Shown here piece after piece: positions 15,531 to 23,784 of a DNA stretch of 24,835 nucleotides. The translations under genes were made by a program, and so were the position numbers. Under the pieces are notes generated by a model, which saw nothing but the letters and a program-made list of their open reading frames with translations, made no database searches and had not been told where the DNA came from. Source of the stretch: CAZDOD01 sp964506935 (lineage in GTDB: Bacteria > Desulfobacterota > Zymogenia > Zymogenales > Zymogenaceae). The stretch covers positions 1 through 24,835 of the forward strand of contig CAZDOD010000016.1 in assembly GCA_964506935.1 (NCBI GenBank). The letters run 5' to 3'. Every line of letters starts with the position of its first letter. Positions within the stretch are counted from its first letter, which is position 1.

Positions 15531-15802
15531 AAGGGCAAGTAAAAAACTAAAAAATAGACAAATTTTCTATTATCAAAGGCTGTCGTAGATAACGCTGTAT
15601 CGATTTTATGTTATTTGATTCGATCTGACTTTAGTTCTTTCCCCTGCATTCATCAAGTATCAAAGGCATCGGCCGGTGACCGAATCATGGACGATCTAAA
15701 CACGAATGGTAAGGTGGAATTTACCTCGTAACGGCACCTTTCGCCTCTTTCTTACCTGATAGACCTTCGGGGATGTCAAAAAGTATTTTCGATTCAAAAA
15801 CG

Positions 15803-16609
15803 CTAGAACATGAGGCCGAAGATCGTGCCCATCACCGAAATGGGTGTCTGCTCCTGGATCCCCTCGGCGGATTTCCTGAGCTCTTTCATGGCGTTTTCGG
15901 CTTCGAGATAGAGGCTGTCGTCCTGTGCGAGTTTTCCGAGCGTCCCCTCTCCGGACTCCATTTTTTCGGCTACGTCTCTTAAGGTATCCGTCGACTCCTT
16001 TACGTTGTAGTATATCGAGTCGTCATTCATGAGTTTTCCGATGGTGCCTTCGCCGCGGTTGATTTTTGTCGTGATGTCGTTGATGTTCTCCGAGGCGTCC
16101 CTCATATTCTCCATTATTTCCTTGAGGTTATTTTTGTTTTCCTCTGACCCCAGCGCCTCATTTAAGGTTAAGGAGACCTCTTTGAGGTCCTTCATAAGGT
16201 CGTTCAGGTCGACCTCGGGGACGGTGTTTGTTATCGTGTCCCCGTCAGACAGGAGCCCGCTCTCGGGTGTTCCAGGGTAAATCATGACGAACTTGTCCCC
16301 CAAGATTCCGTATGTTTTAAGCTCTGCCAGGGCGTCCTTATATATTTCTATGTCGGGATTTATATTCAACTCTATCCTTGCCTTTTCATCCCGAAGAGCA
16401 ATCTCGGAGACCAATCCAACCTCGACGCCCGCAATCCTCACGGGGCCCTTGACATCCATCCCCGCCACGTTATCGAACTCGGCGTAGAGATGATATCCCC
16501 TCTTCAATATCAATCTCTGCTCCCCGATGAATAGCGTCACGATGGCGATTATTATGATGCCGGCCAGGACAAATAAACCGACTTTGATCTCAACGGATCT
16601 GCTTTCCAT
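15803..16609 (-). CDS. mlaD: MlaD-type MCE-domain phospholipid transport protein
   Basis: MlaD is the substrate-binding, membrane-anchored ring protein of the Mla phospholipid transporter. The 268-residue protein has one N-terminal helix (VGLFVLAGIIIIAIVTLFIG, residues 10-29) and an MCE domain (about 38-115) with FDNVAGMDVKGPVRIAGVEV and GILGDKFVMIYPG. Then comes a helical tail with two copies of a motif, NRGEGTIGKLMNDDSIYYN and ESGEGTLGKLAQDDSLYLE, known from larger MlaD-like proteins. The tail makes it longer than the E. coli protein, and it may extend across the periplasm. It is the last gene of mlaE-mlaF-mlaD, 11 bases after mlaF. No mlaC or mlaB is adjacent. Confidence 0.93.
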   Translation of the reverse strand: MESRSVEIKVGLFVLAGIIIIAIVTLFIGEQRLILKRGYHLYAEFDNVAGMDVKGPVRIAGVEVGLVSEIALRDEKARIELNINPDIEIYKDALAELKTYGILGDKFVMIYPGTPESGLLSDGDTITNTVPEVDLNDLMKDLKEVSLTLNEALGSEENKNNLKEIMENMRDASENINDITTKINRGEGTIGKLMNDDSIYYNVKESTDTLRDVAEKMESGEGTLGKLAQDDSLYLEAENAMKELRKSAEGIQEQTPISVMGTIFGLMF

Positions 16610-16620
16610 GATATAACTCC

Positions 16621-17370
16621 CTATATGTTGTCATTTTTTAAACTTACCAATTTCCCTTTGAGATAATTAGAGATAAAGGGATCTTTTGATTTCTTAAACT
16701 CCGAAGGTGTCCCGTGGGCGACGATTTTTCCTCCGTAGAGAAGGGCGATTTTATCGGCCACTGTTAAGGTGAAGTCGATGTCGTGGCTGATCATGATGTA
16801 TGTGGTTTTTAGGGTCTTATGGGTTTGGAGGATGAGGTTCGTTATGATGTTTGATGTAATGGGATCTAGCCCCGAGCATGGTTCATCGAATAGGACGATC
16901 TTCGGGTCAGTAACGAGGGCGCGGGCGAGCCCAACCCTTTTTTTCATACCGCCGGAGATCTCTGAGGGCATCTTATTTTCCATCCCGGTAAGGCCGACCT
17001 CTTTGATCCACCGATCAACGGCCTTTTTTATCTCGTCTGATGATTTGTTTCCCCGCTCCTTTAGTGGAAAGGCCACATTTTCCCAGACGCTTATGGAGTC
17101 GAAGAGGGCCGATTCCTGAAACAGCATACCGAAACCCTCCCTTATCTTATCGAGCTCACGATTGTTCATGGCCGTGATGTCGCTGCCGTTGGTGATTATG
17201 CTGCCACTGTCGGGCCGAAGGAGACCTATGATGTGCTTCAGGAGGATGGTCTTTCCGGCGCCACTCCTCCCCAAGATTACGGTTATCTTCCCCTCATCGA
17301 TATCGAGGTTAACTCCCTTGAGGACCTCTTCGGTTCCGAATGATTTTTTCAAATCTACTATCTTAATCAT
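16621..17370 (-). CDS. mlaF: Mla transporter ATP-binding subunit
   Basis: MlaF is the cytoplasmic ATPase that powers phospholipid movement through MlaE. All ABC motifs are present in the 249-residue protein: Walker A GRSGAGKT (34-41), Q-loop FQES (83-86), signature ISGGMKKR (137-144), Walker B IVLFDEP (157-163) with catalytic Glu162, D-loop SGLDP, and switch His195 in MISHD. The KK after the SGG is typical of the MlaF branch and distinguishes it from amino-acid importers. It lies 22 bases after mlaE and 11 before mlaD, with an AGGG ribosome site. Confidence 0.94.
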   Translation of the reverse strand: MIKIVDLKKSFGTEEVLKGVNLDIDEGKITVILGRSGAGKTILLKHIIGLLRPDSGSIITNGSDITAMNNRELDKIREGFGMLFQESALFDSISVWENVAFPLKERGNKSSDEIKKAVDRWIKEVGLTGMENKMPSEISGGMKKRVGLARALVTDPKIVLFDEPCSGLDPITSNIITNLILQTHKTLKTTYIMISHDIDFTLTVADKIALLYGGKIVAHGTPSEFKKSKDPFISNYLKGKLVSLKNDNI

Positions 17371-17392
17371 TAATATGCCCTAAATTCCTATA

Positions 17393-18166
17393 TCATCTCC
17401 ACATAAGTGCCGTAAGGAAGTAATCGCTGATGATAATCGTTACACAGCCCGCTACCACGGCCTTATTAGTTGCCCTCCCGACCCCCGCAGCGCCGCCGCT
17501 GGCGTAAAATCCATAGTAGCAGGCGATCAGCGTGAGAAATAGGCCGAAGAAGATCGATTTGACCAACCCCTTCGTAAAGTCCGCCATCTCGAGGATTTCG
17601 TGTACGTTTGCCATGAAGTCGCCGGCGTTAATCCCGAAAAGCTTGACGCCGACGAAATAGGAGCCGATAAAACCGGCAACCGAAAAGATGGTTGCAAGGA
17701 TCGGCATCATCGTGATTCCGGCTATCATCCTCGGTACGACTAGATACTTCACGGGATTTACCGACATTGTGGTGAGGGCGTCGATCTGTTCGGTGATCCT
17801 CATCGTCCCGAGCTCCGCAGCTATCGCCGAGCCCGCCCTTGCGATCACCATAATCGAGGCAAGCACCGGACCCATCTCCCTTACCATCGCTAACGCCACG
17901 GCCGCCCCAACCATAGTCTCGGCGTCAAGGATCCTGAACGTCAGATAACCGTTCAAGGCGAGGACCATACCTGTGAAAAAACCGGTGAAGACCACTATAT
18001 AAAAGGATTTGGCACCCAAAAAATCCATCTGGCGGAGAATGTTTTTGAAGCGAAATGGTGGGGTCATCGATGATCGGACGGTGTCGAGGAACAGGATTGT
18101 TATCTTCCCGAACGAGGATACCACCTCGACCGTCCAACTACCTATGGCTGATAACAGCCTCAACAT
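17393..18166 (-). CDS. mlaE: Mla transporter permease subunit
   Basis: MlaE is the inner-membrane permease of the phospholipid transporter. The 257-residue length and five or six helices fit. Family stretches seen are FTGMVLALNGYLTFR, the conserved MVREMGPVLASIMVIARAG followed by SAIAAELGTMRITEQIDAL, VNPVKYLVVPRMIAG, and the C-terminal YYGFYASGGAAGVGRATNKA. The ATG follows GTAGGGG at a spacing of about six bases. This is the first gene of the operon and has its own promoter. Confidence 0.94.
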   Translation of the reverse strand: MLRLLSAIGSWTVEVVSSFGKITILFLDTVRSSMTPPFRFKNILRQMDFLGAKSFYIVVFTGFFTGMVLALNGYLTFRILDAETMVGAAVALAMVREMGPVLASIMVIARAGSAIAAELGTMRITEQIDALTTMSVNPVKYLVVPRMIAGITMMPILATIFSVAGFIGSYFVGVKLFGINAGDFMANVHEILEMADFTKGLVKSIFFGLFLTLIACYYGFYASGGAAGVGRATNKAVVAGCVTIIISDYFLTALMWR

Positions 18167-18216
18167 ATATATCCCCTACTATTGAAATAATGAATTTTTT
18201 AATAAAGATATGAAAT

Positions 18217-18247
18217 ATTATATATATGGCTCCAGTGAATCTGTCAA
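18217..18247 (-). promoter_or_regulatory. Candidate sigma70-type promoter for mlaEFD
   Basis: On the minus strand a perfect TTGACA (18242-18247) is followed after 17 bases by TATATA (18219-18224), or after 19 bases by a perfect TATAAT (18217-18222). It sits in the short gap after the cyclase stop, so the transporter operon can be transcribed independently of the cyclase. Confidence 0.6.
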
Positions 18248-18257
18248 TGGCTTTTTA

Positions 18258-20474
18258 TTAGAATACACCATCCCAATCGGATGGGGGAGGATCTATAATC
18301 GCTATTTTTATCCTGTCTATATAGATATCGGTGGGGACGTCTTCGGGCGAAATCTTCTTGATTCCCTCGAAGATCGATAGCGCCTCCTCCCAATTTCTGT
18401 TCCTTACCGCAACGAGCCCCTTTTCAAACGACCCTCCAATCTCCTCCTCTTTCGGGTGCTCGCCCTTCCTCCCTATCATCTCGTATATCTTGACGGGGAT
18501 GGTCTTCCCCCGCACCCTGACAAGGTCGAGCTCACGACACGCTATCTCATCCTTTACACGGTCGAAGGTGTATTCGGAGATGATTATCTTTGTGTTGTAT
18601 ATTTTATTTAGGTCTTCGAGCCGTGACGTGAGGTTTACGTTGTCGCCCATGACGGTGTAATCGAACCTCTTTTTTGACCCCATGTTTCCGACGGTGGCAT
18701 ACCCGGTGTTTATCCCGATCCTTATCTCGAGCTTGGGCCTGTTCTCGGTCTCCCAGTTTTTCTGGAGGCGCTTTAGTTCTTCACGCATATCGAGGGCGCT
18801 CATGCACGCACGCATCGGGTGATCGGACTGGGGGAGCGGTGCGCCGTAGACCGCCATGATCGCATCTCCAATATATTTATCGAGGAGCCCCCTGTTTTTG
18901 AATATCACATCGGTCATGGCGGTGAGGTACTCGTTAAGGATGGTTACCAGCTCTTCGGGTGGGAGTCTCTCGGAAAGGGACGTGAATCCCTTGATATCCG
19001 AAAATAGTACCGATATATCCTTTCTCTCTCCCCCAAGCGTTAACATAGTCGGGTTTTTGAGGATCTCACTCACGACGACCTCCGGAACGTAGTGCTGAAA
19101 GGCGTGCCTTATCTGTCTTCCCGACCTCTCGACCTTGATGTAGCGTATCAGCGTAAGGACCGTGTAGCCGAGGGCGATAGTCAGAAGCGGCGGGAGGATC
19201 ATTATCCATATCCCCCTCTCTCGAAAGAGGTACTCGGCAAAGACTATCCAGAGTGCTGTCATCAGGATTCCGATTAATGCCCCCATTGTCGCCGGGACCC
19301 TTGGGATTACAAGCCCCAAGAGGAGACCGAAAAGGAGTACGACCAGCAGGTCAAGATAAGGGGCCCAGTTGGGCATCGACAGAAAATCCTCGTGAAGGAT
19401 ATTGTCTATTATATTAGCGTTTATCTCCATCCCCGGAAAATCGCTCCCCATCGGTGTGACCCTGAGATCGTATGTCCCCACGGCAACCGTGCCGATGATG
19501 GCGATCTTATCCTTCATCTCTTCTGTCGGGACGTTGCCGTAAAGCACGTCTGAAAATGAAAAATAGGGGAAAGTCCTGACCCCGCCCCTGTAGTTGATCA
19601 AAAGCTCACCCCTCGAATTTGTCGGTATCTCGATGTCTCCCAGGACGATCTTATACGCCCCCTCCTCGGATATGTAGATGTCGGGCGGCGGGGCGCCAAG
19701 ATATGCCCTCGCCACCTCTAGACTAAAAGATGGATAGTAGATATCATTGCACTTTACGGTCAGGGGAGACCATCTTATTGTGCCGTCTCCATCGGGGAAG
19801 ACATTGAAATATCCGAATCCAGTGGCGGCGGCTGAAATTATTGGTATGTTCGGCTCGGGAGCGAAGGCGGTTTTTAAGGGTGTCTTTTTTGCCTCCTCGG
19901 ATTCAAAATAAACGGCCCTGAACCTAGAATTCTCAAGGCTGTTGATATATTCGGAGATCGTCTCCTCGTCGAGATGGGCCAATCCCTCCTTCTTCATGTG
20001 GAAGAAGTATCCCAAAATCACTTGTGGGATCTTTCCAAATTCAATAGAGAGGTGATAGTCATTATCGAGGTTTTTTCGGGTTTCGGATAAAAATGAGGAG
20101 AGCCGCTGTTCGCCAAGCCCCATATTCGTAATCTCGTTTTCTATGTAGTCGACGGTGCTGATTCCGGAATAGACATCGGGCTCCGAGAATATCATGTCGA
20201 AGCCGAGGACCTTTATCCCCCAGCGGTTGAGGTTCTTTACGACCTCGACGACGTAGCTCCTCGGAAACGGCCACCTCCCAAGCTCATCGAGCGTCTTTTC
20301 ATCTATGGCAATGATTACGACCTCCGAACCGGGAGCGGTCTTTCCCCTTATGAGGAATCGGAAGTCCAGTATCTTATTTTCGATCGTGTCCATAAAACCG
20401 AGCCCGAAGAGGCCCGAGATTATGACTAAGACCGAAATAGAAAGGCCGATTAATATTCCAAACCTACTTTTCAT
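18258..20474 (-). CDS. CHASE2-domain membrane-bound class III adenylate/guanylate cyclase
   Basis: This enzyme probably makes cAMP (or cGMP) in response to an outside signal. The 738-residue protein has an N-terminal helix (about 7-27), an extracytoplasmic CHASE2 sensor (about 30-365, starting with DFRFLIRG and VVIIAIDEKTLDELGRWPFP), and three helices (373-391, 396-416, 423-441). A class III cyclase domain follows (about 483-668). Catalytic residues are in place: metal-binding Asp493 (FSDIKGF) and Asp537 (YIGDAIMAVYGAP), specificity region FDYTVMGD, and transition-state Asn614 and Arg618 (VNLTSRLE). The Asp605 of FDYT favours ATP as substrate, but this is only suggestive. A short C-terminal helical part resembles one TPR. 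It starts 10 bases after the potassium channel gene, implying co-transcription. Confidence 0.92.
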   Translation of the reverse strand: MKSRFGILIGLSISVLVIISGLFGLGFMDTIENKILDFRFLIRGKTAPGSEVVIIAIDEKTLDELGRWPFPRSYVVEVVKNLNRWGIKVLGFDMIFSEPDVYSGISTVDYIENEITNMGLGEQRLSSFLSETRKNLDNDYHLSIEFGKIPQVILGYFFHMKKEGLAHLDEETISEYINSLENSRFRAVYFESEEAKKTPLKTAFAPEPNIPIISAAATGFGYFNVFPDGDGTIRWSPLTVKCNDIYYPSFSLEVARAYLGAPPPDIYISEEGAYKIVLGDIEIPTNSRGELLINYRGGVRTFPYFSFSDVLYGNVPTEEMKDKIAIIGTVAVGTYDLRVTPMGSDFPGMEINANIIDNILHEDFLSMPNWAPYLDLLVVLLFGLLLGLVIPRVPATMGALIGILMTALWIVFAEYLFRERGIWIMILPPLLTIALGYTVLTLIRYIKVERSGRQIRHAFQHYVPEVVVSEILKNPTMLTLGGERKDISVLFSDIKGFTSLSERLPPEELVTILNEYLTAMTDVIFKNRGLLDKYIGDAIMAVYGAPLPQSDHPMRACMSALDMREELKRLQKNWETENRPKLEIRIGINTGYATVGNMGSKKRFDYTVMGDNVNLTSRLEDLNKIYNTKIIISEYTFDRVKDEIACRELDLVRVRGKTIPVKIYEMIGRKGEHPKEEEIGGSFEKGLVAVRNRNWEEALSIFEGIKKISPEDVPTDIYIDRIKIAIIDPPPSDWDGVF

Positions 20475-20484
20475 TATGTTTCCT

Positions 20485-21498
20485 TCAGCTTTTGAGGGCC
20501 TTTGAGAGGGCCTGTAGATTCTCGATCTCGCCCAGTGCGATCAGGACGTCCCCCTCCTCTATAGGCGTCTTCGGCGGAGGATTGTAGACGGTCTTTCCGT
20601 CCGGCCTCAAGATGGCGACTATGATGGCGCCGTACTTCTCCCTCACCTCGGAGTCGATGATGGTCTTGCCCACTAAGTGGGATTTTTCCCCGACGTTTAT
20701 CTCCTCCATCGCCAGCGAAAGGCGCTTTCTCCCGACGACCATATCGACGAATTCCACGACTGCGGGCTTAAGGATTATATTCGCCATGCGCTTTCCGCCG
20801 ATGGCGTATGGACAGACGACCTGGTCGGCGCCCGCGGCTAGGAGTTTCTTTTCCGAGGCCTCATCGTCAGCCCGCCCCATTACGAAGATATCAGGTTTCA
20901 GGGACTTGGCGGTGAGCGCTATATATACGTTGTCCGCGGGTGTCCTGACCGCGGCGATCAGCCCCTTCGCCCTCATCAGTCCGGCGCTTATGAGGACATC
21001 GTCCTCTATCGAGTCCCCTTGTATCGCAGGGAATCCCTCTCTTGCGATCTCTTCGACCTTCTCAAAGGATGAGTCGATAACCACAAAGGAAGTCTTGTTT
21101 TCGGCGAACTCCGCCGCTATCACCCTTCCGATCCTCCCGTATCCACAGATTATGTAGTGGTTTTTCAGCTTTTCTATCTCTTTTGCCAATCTTCTTCTCC
21201 CCATGAGGTTTTTGATCTCCCCCTCGACTAAAAACCTTGTGAACGCACCGATGGTCACGGCCGCCACCAATATCCCCGACGTGAGTATTATGATCGTGAA
21301 TATGCGTCCGAAAAGACTGAGCGGGTGTACCTCCCTGTATCCTGTTGTTGTCAGCGTAATCACCGTCATATACAGGGCGTCGAGGATGGTCCATCCCTCT
21401 ATGAAGATATAGCCGAGGGTTGACGTAGCGATGATGAGAAACAGGAGGCCCAGCGCCAGCCATATCCTCCTTACAGATATGGATCTCTGTATCTCTAT
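20485..21498 (-). CDS. Two-helix potassium channel with TrkA/RCK regulatory domains; start codon non-canonical
   Basis: The protein combines a K+ channel pore module with a cytoplasmic NAD-binding TrkA-N domain (YIICGYGRIGRV) and a TrkA-C domain near the end. The only ATG in a usable position (21369) would begin at MTVITLTTTGYREV, inside the pore, and lose the first helix. In the same frame upstream the sequence encodes RRIWLALGLLFLIIATSTLG and IFIEGWTILDALY, a normal first helix and pore helix. No ATG, GTG or TTG exists there. Candidate starts are ATA at 21496-21498, overlapping the glycosidase TAG as ATAG and seven bases after GGAG, or CTG at 21457-21459, six bases after AAGGAGG. I prefer ATA because it keeps the basic RSISVRR before the helix. 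The filter reads TTTGYRE instead of TVGYGE. It lies between glycosidase and cyclase genes. Confidence 0.85.
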   Translation of the reverse strand: MEIQRSISVRRIWLALGLLFLIIATSTLGYIFIEGWTILDALYMTVITLTTTGYREVHPLSLFGRIFTIIILTSGILVAAVTIGAFTRFLVEGEIKNLMGRRRLAKEIEKLKNHYIICGYGRIGRVIAAEFAENKTSFVVIDSSFEKVEEIAREGFPAIQGDSIEDDVLISAGLMRAKGLIAAVRTPADNVYIALTAKSLKPDIFVMGRADDEASEKKLLAAGADQVVCPYAIGGKRMANIILKPAVVEFVDMVVGRKRLSLAMEEINVGEKSHLVGKTIIDSEVREKYGAIIVAILRPDGKTVYNPPPKTPIEEGDVLIALGEIENLQALSKALKS

Positions 21499-22808
21499 AT
21501 TTTTACTCCATATTTTTTAAGGACCTGTGAGTCGATCCCGTTTTTCTTTGCGATATCGGCAAACATCTTCGCCGACGGCCTTACCGTCCTCTTCTGGGTC
21601 TTGAAATCGACGCCGATCATCCCGAACTTCATGGAGTAGCCCTTGGCCCATTCGAAGTTATCGAGCGTCGACCAGAAAAGGTAACCCCTAACGTCCATGC
21701 CGTCGGCTATGGCCTTTCCGACTTCCGTGATGTGGCTCGCCATATATCTCAGCCTGTATTTGTCGTTATCGGTGGCGACCCCGTTTTCCGTGATGTAGAC
21801 CGGGACATTATATTTCTGAAGCTTCTCTATGAGTCGATAGATCCCGTGTGGGTAATACTCCCCCTCACCCTGATGGGATGTCTCGGCACCCTCGGGGACG
21901 ACGAACTTTCCGAAAAAGGTCTCGGGGTGCAGGAGCGAGAACTTGATGTGATCCCTGGCGTAGTAGTTCAGGGCGATGAAGTCGACCTTGTCCATGATCT
22001 CGTCTTTATAAGGCTTCATCACATTGAACTTTCCCGAATAGTTTCTGTCAAAGAGGGCATCTATGGTCTCCATATTGAAGAGATTGTCGAGTCTAGCCGC
22101 GGCGGCGATATCGCTCTTTTTGTCTTCCCTCAAGGGATCGAAGATCCGCATGTGCCTGTTGAAGCCGATAAGCGCCCTGGGATTTACCTTTTTTATTGCA
22201 TTGTATGATTTGGAGTGGGCTACGAGCATGTTTCTTCCGACGCGAAAGCCCTTTCTGGGATTTTTAAAGCCGGGGGCGTACTCGCCGCTCATCCAGCTTA
22301 AAAAAGTATATACAACCATCTCATTTATCGGAAACCAGAACTTGACGTCTTTGCCGATTGCCTCGGCGACCACCTGGGTATATTTCTCAAATCTATCTAT
22401 GACCTCGGGATTCGCCCAGCTCCCTTCTCTCGCAAGCCAGACGGGAGTTGAGAAATGATGGAGCGTTACCATTGGCTCCATGCCGTTTTCTTTTATGCTC
22501 TTTACCACATCTTTATAGTGGTCGAGCTCGACCTTCGAGAAATAGTCTTTCGCGGGCTCTACCCTGCTCCACTCGATCGAAAACCTGTGGGCGTTGTGGT
22601 TTAGGGATTTTAGGAGTTTGAAATCATCTTTATACCTGTTGTAGTGATCGCAGGCGTCGCCGGATATGCTCCCGTCCAATATCTTTCCGGGAATCTGCTC
22701 GAACAAAAACCAGTCGTTGTTCACACATCCACCCTCGACCTGATGAGACGAGGTTGCGCCGCCCCACAGGAATCCCTTTGGAAATTTGATCTCTTTAGTC
22801 TCTTTCAT
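21495..22808 (-). CDS. Glycoside hydrolase family 1 beta-glycosidase
   Basis: Family 1 enzymes are retaining beta-glucosidases, beta-galactosidases or 6-phospho variants. The 437-residue protein shows the N-terminal signature FPKGFLWGGATSSHQVEGG, RFSIEWSRVEP, and the acid/base Glu163 in FPINEMVV (the common motif is TFNEP, so the flanking residues differ). The nucleophile Glu341 lies in VYITENGVATD, and the aglycone-site stretch FWSTLDNFEWAKGYSMKFG is present. There is no signal peptide, so it acts in the cytoplasm on imported di- or oligosaccharides. Exact substrate cannot be told. It is the first gene of the glycosidase-channel-cyclase group, and its TAG overlaps the presumed channel start. 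Confidence 0.94.
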   Translation of the reverse strand: MKETKEIKFPKGFLWGGATSSHQVEGGCVNNDWFLFEQIPGKILDGSISGDACDHYNRYKDDFKLLKSLNHNAHRFSIEWSRVEPAKDYFSKVELDHYKDVVKSIKENGMEPMVTLHHFSTPVWLAREGSWANPEVIDRFEKYTQVVAEAIGKDVKFWFPINEMVVYTFLSWMSGEYAPGFKNPRKGFRVGRNMLVAHSKSYNAIKKVNPRALIGFNRHMRIFDPLREDKKSDIAAAARLDNLFNMETIDALFDRNYSGKFNVMKPYKDEIMDKVDFIALNYYARDHIKFSLLHPETFFGKFVVPEGAETSHQGEGEYYPHGIYRLIEKLQKYNVPVYITENGVATDNDKYRLRYMASHITEVGKAIADGMDVRGYLFWSTLDNFEWAKGYSMKFGMIGVDFKTQKRTVRPSAKMFADIAKKNGIDSQVLKKYGVKI

Positions 22809-22968
22809 AGTCCAAATCCTTTCCCTTTAGATATATAAATCGATATATAAAGTATAAAGTTCCCCTTATGAATAAGCCGCCTCAACCGGCCGAGTTATTG
22901 GTAGAAGACTAAAAGTCACAAAAACTCATGCGCACTGGTAAGGGATAAACGCCGCACGGCTTTCAACT

Positions 22969-23367
22969 CTAATGGAGCCACACACGGCCTTCCGAATTTA
23001 CTTCGTAGCTGTCGCCTTTGGATTTAAATGTAAAAACACCGCCGCTCGTTTGAAGGTTGGCGCCTTGTATCTCGGACAGGATGCCGTAGTCAATCATGAC
23101 CGGATCGGCTTTTTCGTCTACGCTGTTAATCGCGACGTCGTGTACGGTATTGGCCGAGACGTCTACCATAAAGGCGACATCGCCGGAAAGCACGAGGAAT
23201 TTATTTGTCTCGTCGGCCTTACAAAACACCTGGCCGTATGTGTCCATTCCGTTCTTTGTTACGACAGCTTTAGCTTTGTTGAAGGCGAAAGGCCCTCCAG
23301 CGGACGCCGGTATCGTAAATGTAGTTAAGAGAAAAAGTGTAATAAGAAAAGCGGTTCCTCTCTTCAT
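22969..23367 (-). CDS. Small secreted protein of unknown function
   Basis: I do not recognise this 132-residue protein. It has a textbook signal peptide (MKRGTAFLITLFLLTTFTIPASA, cleavage likely before GGPFAF). The mature part of about 109 residues is predicted to be mostly beta-strand, with GKADETNKF-like polar turns, SGDVAFMVDVSANTVHDV, and a final DSYEVNSEGRVWLH. It has one cysteine (FCKAD) and no lipobox. The gene is monocistronic: a well-formed promoter lies upstream and the ATG follows AAGGAGG. No strong terminator is seen in the 160 bases before the glycosidase gene. A periplasmic role is likely; nothing more can be said. Confidence 0.82.
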   Translation of the reverse strand: MKRGTAFLITLFLLTTFTIPASAGGPFAFNKAKAVVTKNGMDTYGQVFCKADETNKFLVLSGDVAFMVDVSANTVHDVAINSVDEKADPVMIDYGILSEIQGANLQTSGGVFTFKSKGDSYEVNSEGRVWLH

Positions 23368-23427
23368 GAATGCCTCCTTTTTGTTTTATTAAAACTCAAA
23401 TAACAGGCCATCCTTTTGTTTATATTG

Positions 23428-23456
23428 TTTATAATATATATCCCCCAAAATATCAA
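23428..23456 (-). promoter_or_regulatory. Candidate sigma70-type promoter for the small secreted protein
   Basis: On the minus strand TTGATA (23451-23456) is followed by 17 bases and TATAAA (23428-23433). The predicted start near 23421 gives a leader of about 54 bases before the ATG at 23367. Confidence 0.55.
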
Positions 23457-23784
23457 CTAAATAAAAAAACGGAAAAGATTCCACATGAATGGAGTCGAAA
23501 TCTCCGGGTGGAAAAGAGGGCTTTTCCCTTCGGGCGAAATATATTTTTGTGATCTTGATAGGTTGGATTTAACGGGGGAAAACGCTTAATTGAATCTTAA
23601 TGGAAAAGGGCTTTTATTGGAATTTTGCAGCGCTTTCCCCCGCCAAAAATGAATATGAGAGGTCTTTAGATTTCAGGATAGGGCCAGAAATTTTTCCCCC
23701 ATATATTTTTGAGGGTAAAAAATCAAGATTTCAATTCAAATTTTCCGTCAAGTGCAAGAGACAAAAATCAAATCTCGTGAGTTC
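23457..23784. other. Intergenic region with nested inverted repeats, no gene seen
   Basis: Beyond the secreted-protein promoter this stretch holds no convincing coding frame. It contains a seven-base stem GGAAAAG/CTTTTCC at 23510-23527; a similar GGAAAAGGGCTTTT at 23602-23615; a 14-base inverted repeat with one mismatch (23573-23586 with 23629-23642) enclosing the latter; and TTTTTCCC / GGGTAAAAA at about 23691-23721. The last could help end the aldolase transcript on the minus strand. The rest is AT-rich. Confidence 0.4.

Noticed and set aside
15628..15656. TTGATG-17-TAAAGT as a promoter for the repeat-protein gene
   Set aside because: Both boxes are weak; the 272-base gap 15531-15802 otherwise shows only a 10-base direct repeat (TATCAAAGGC at 15571 and 15658).
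20612..21157. Plus-strand open frame of 181 codons
   Set aside because: It lies opposite the TrkA/RCK domains of the channel gene and has Ser/Ala-rich shadow composition.
21062..21463. Minus-strand frame starting at ATG 21463 just after AAGGAGG
   Set aside because: The spacing from the ribosome site is only two bases, and the product has no family pattern, whereas the other frame encodes the channel.
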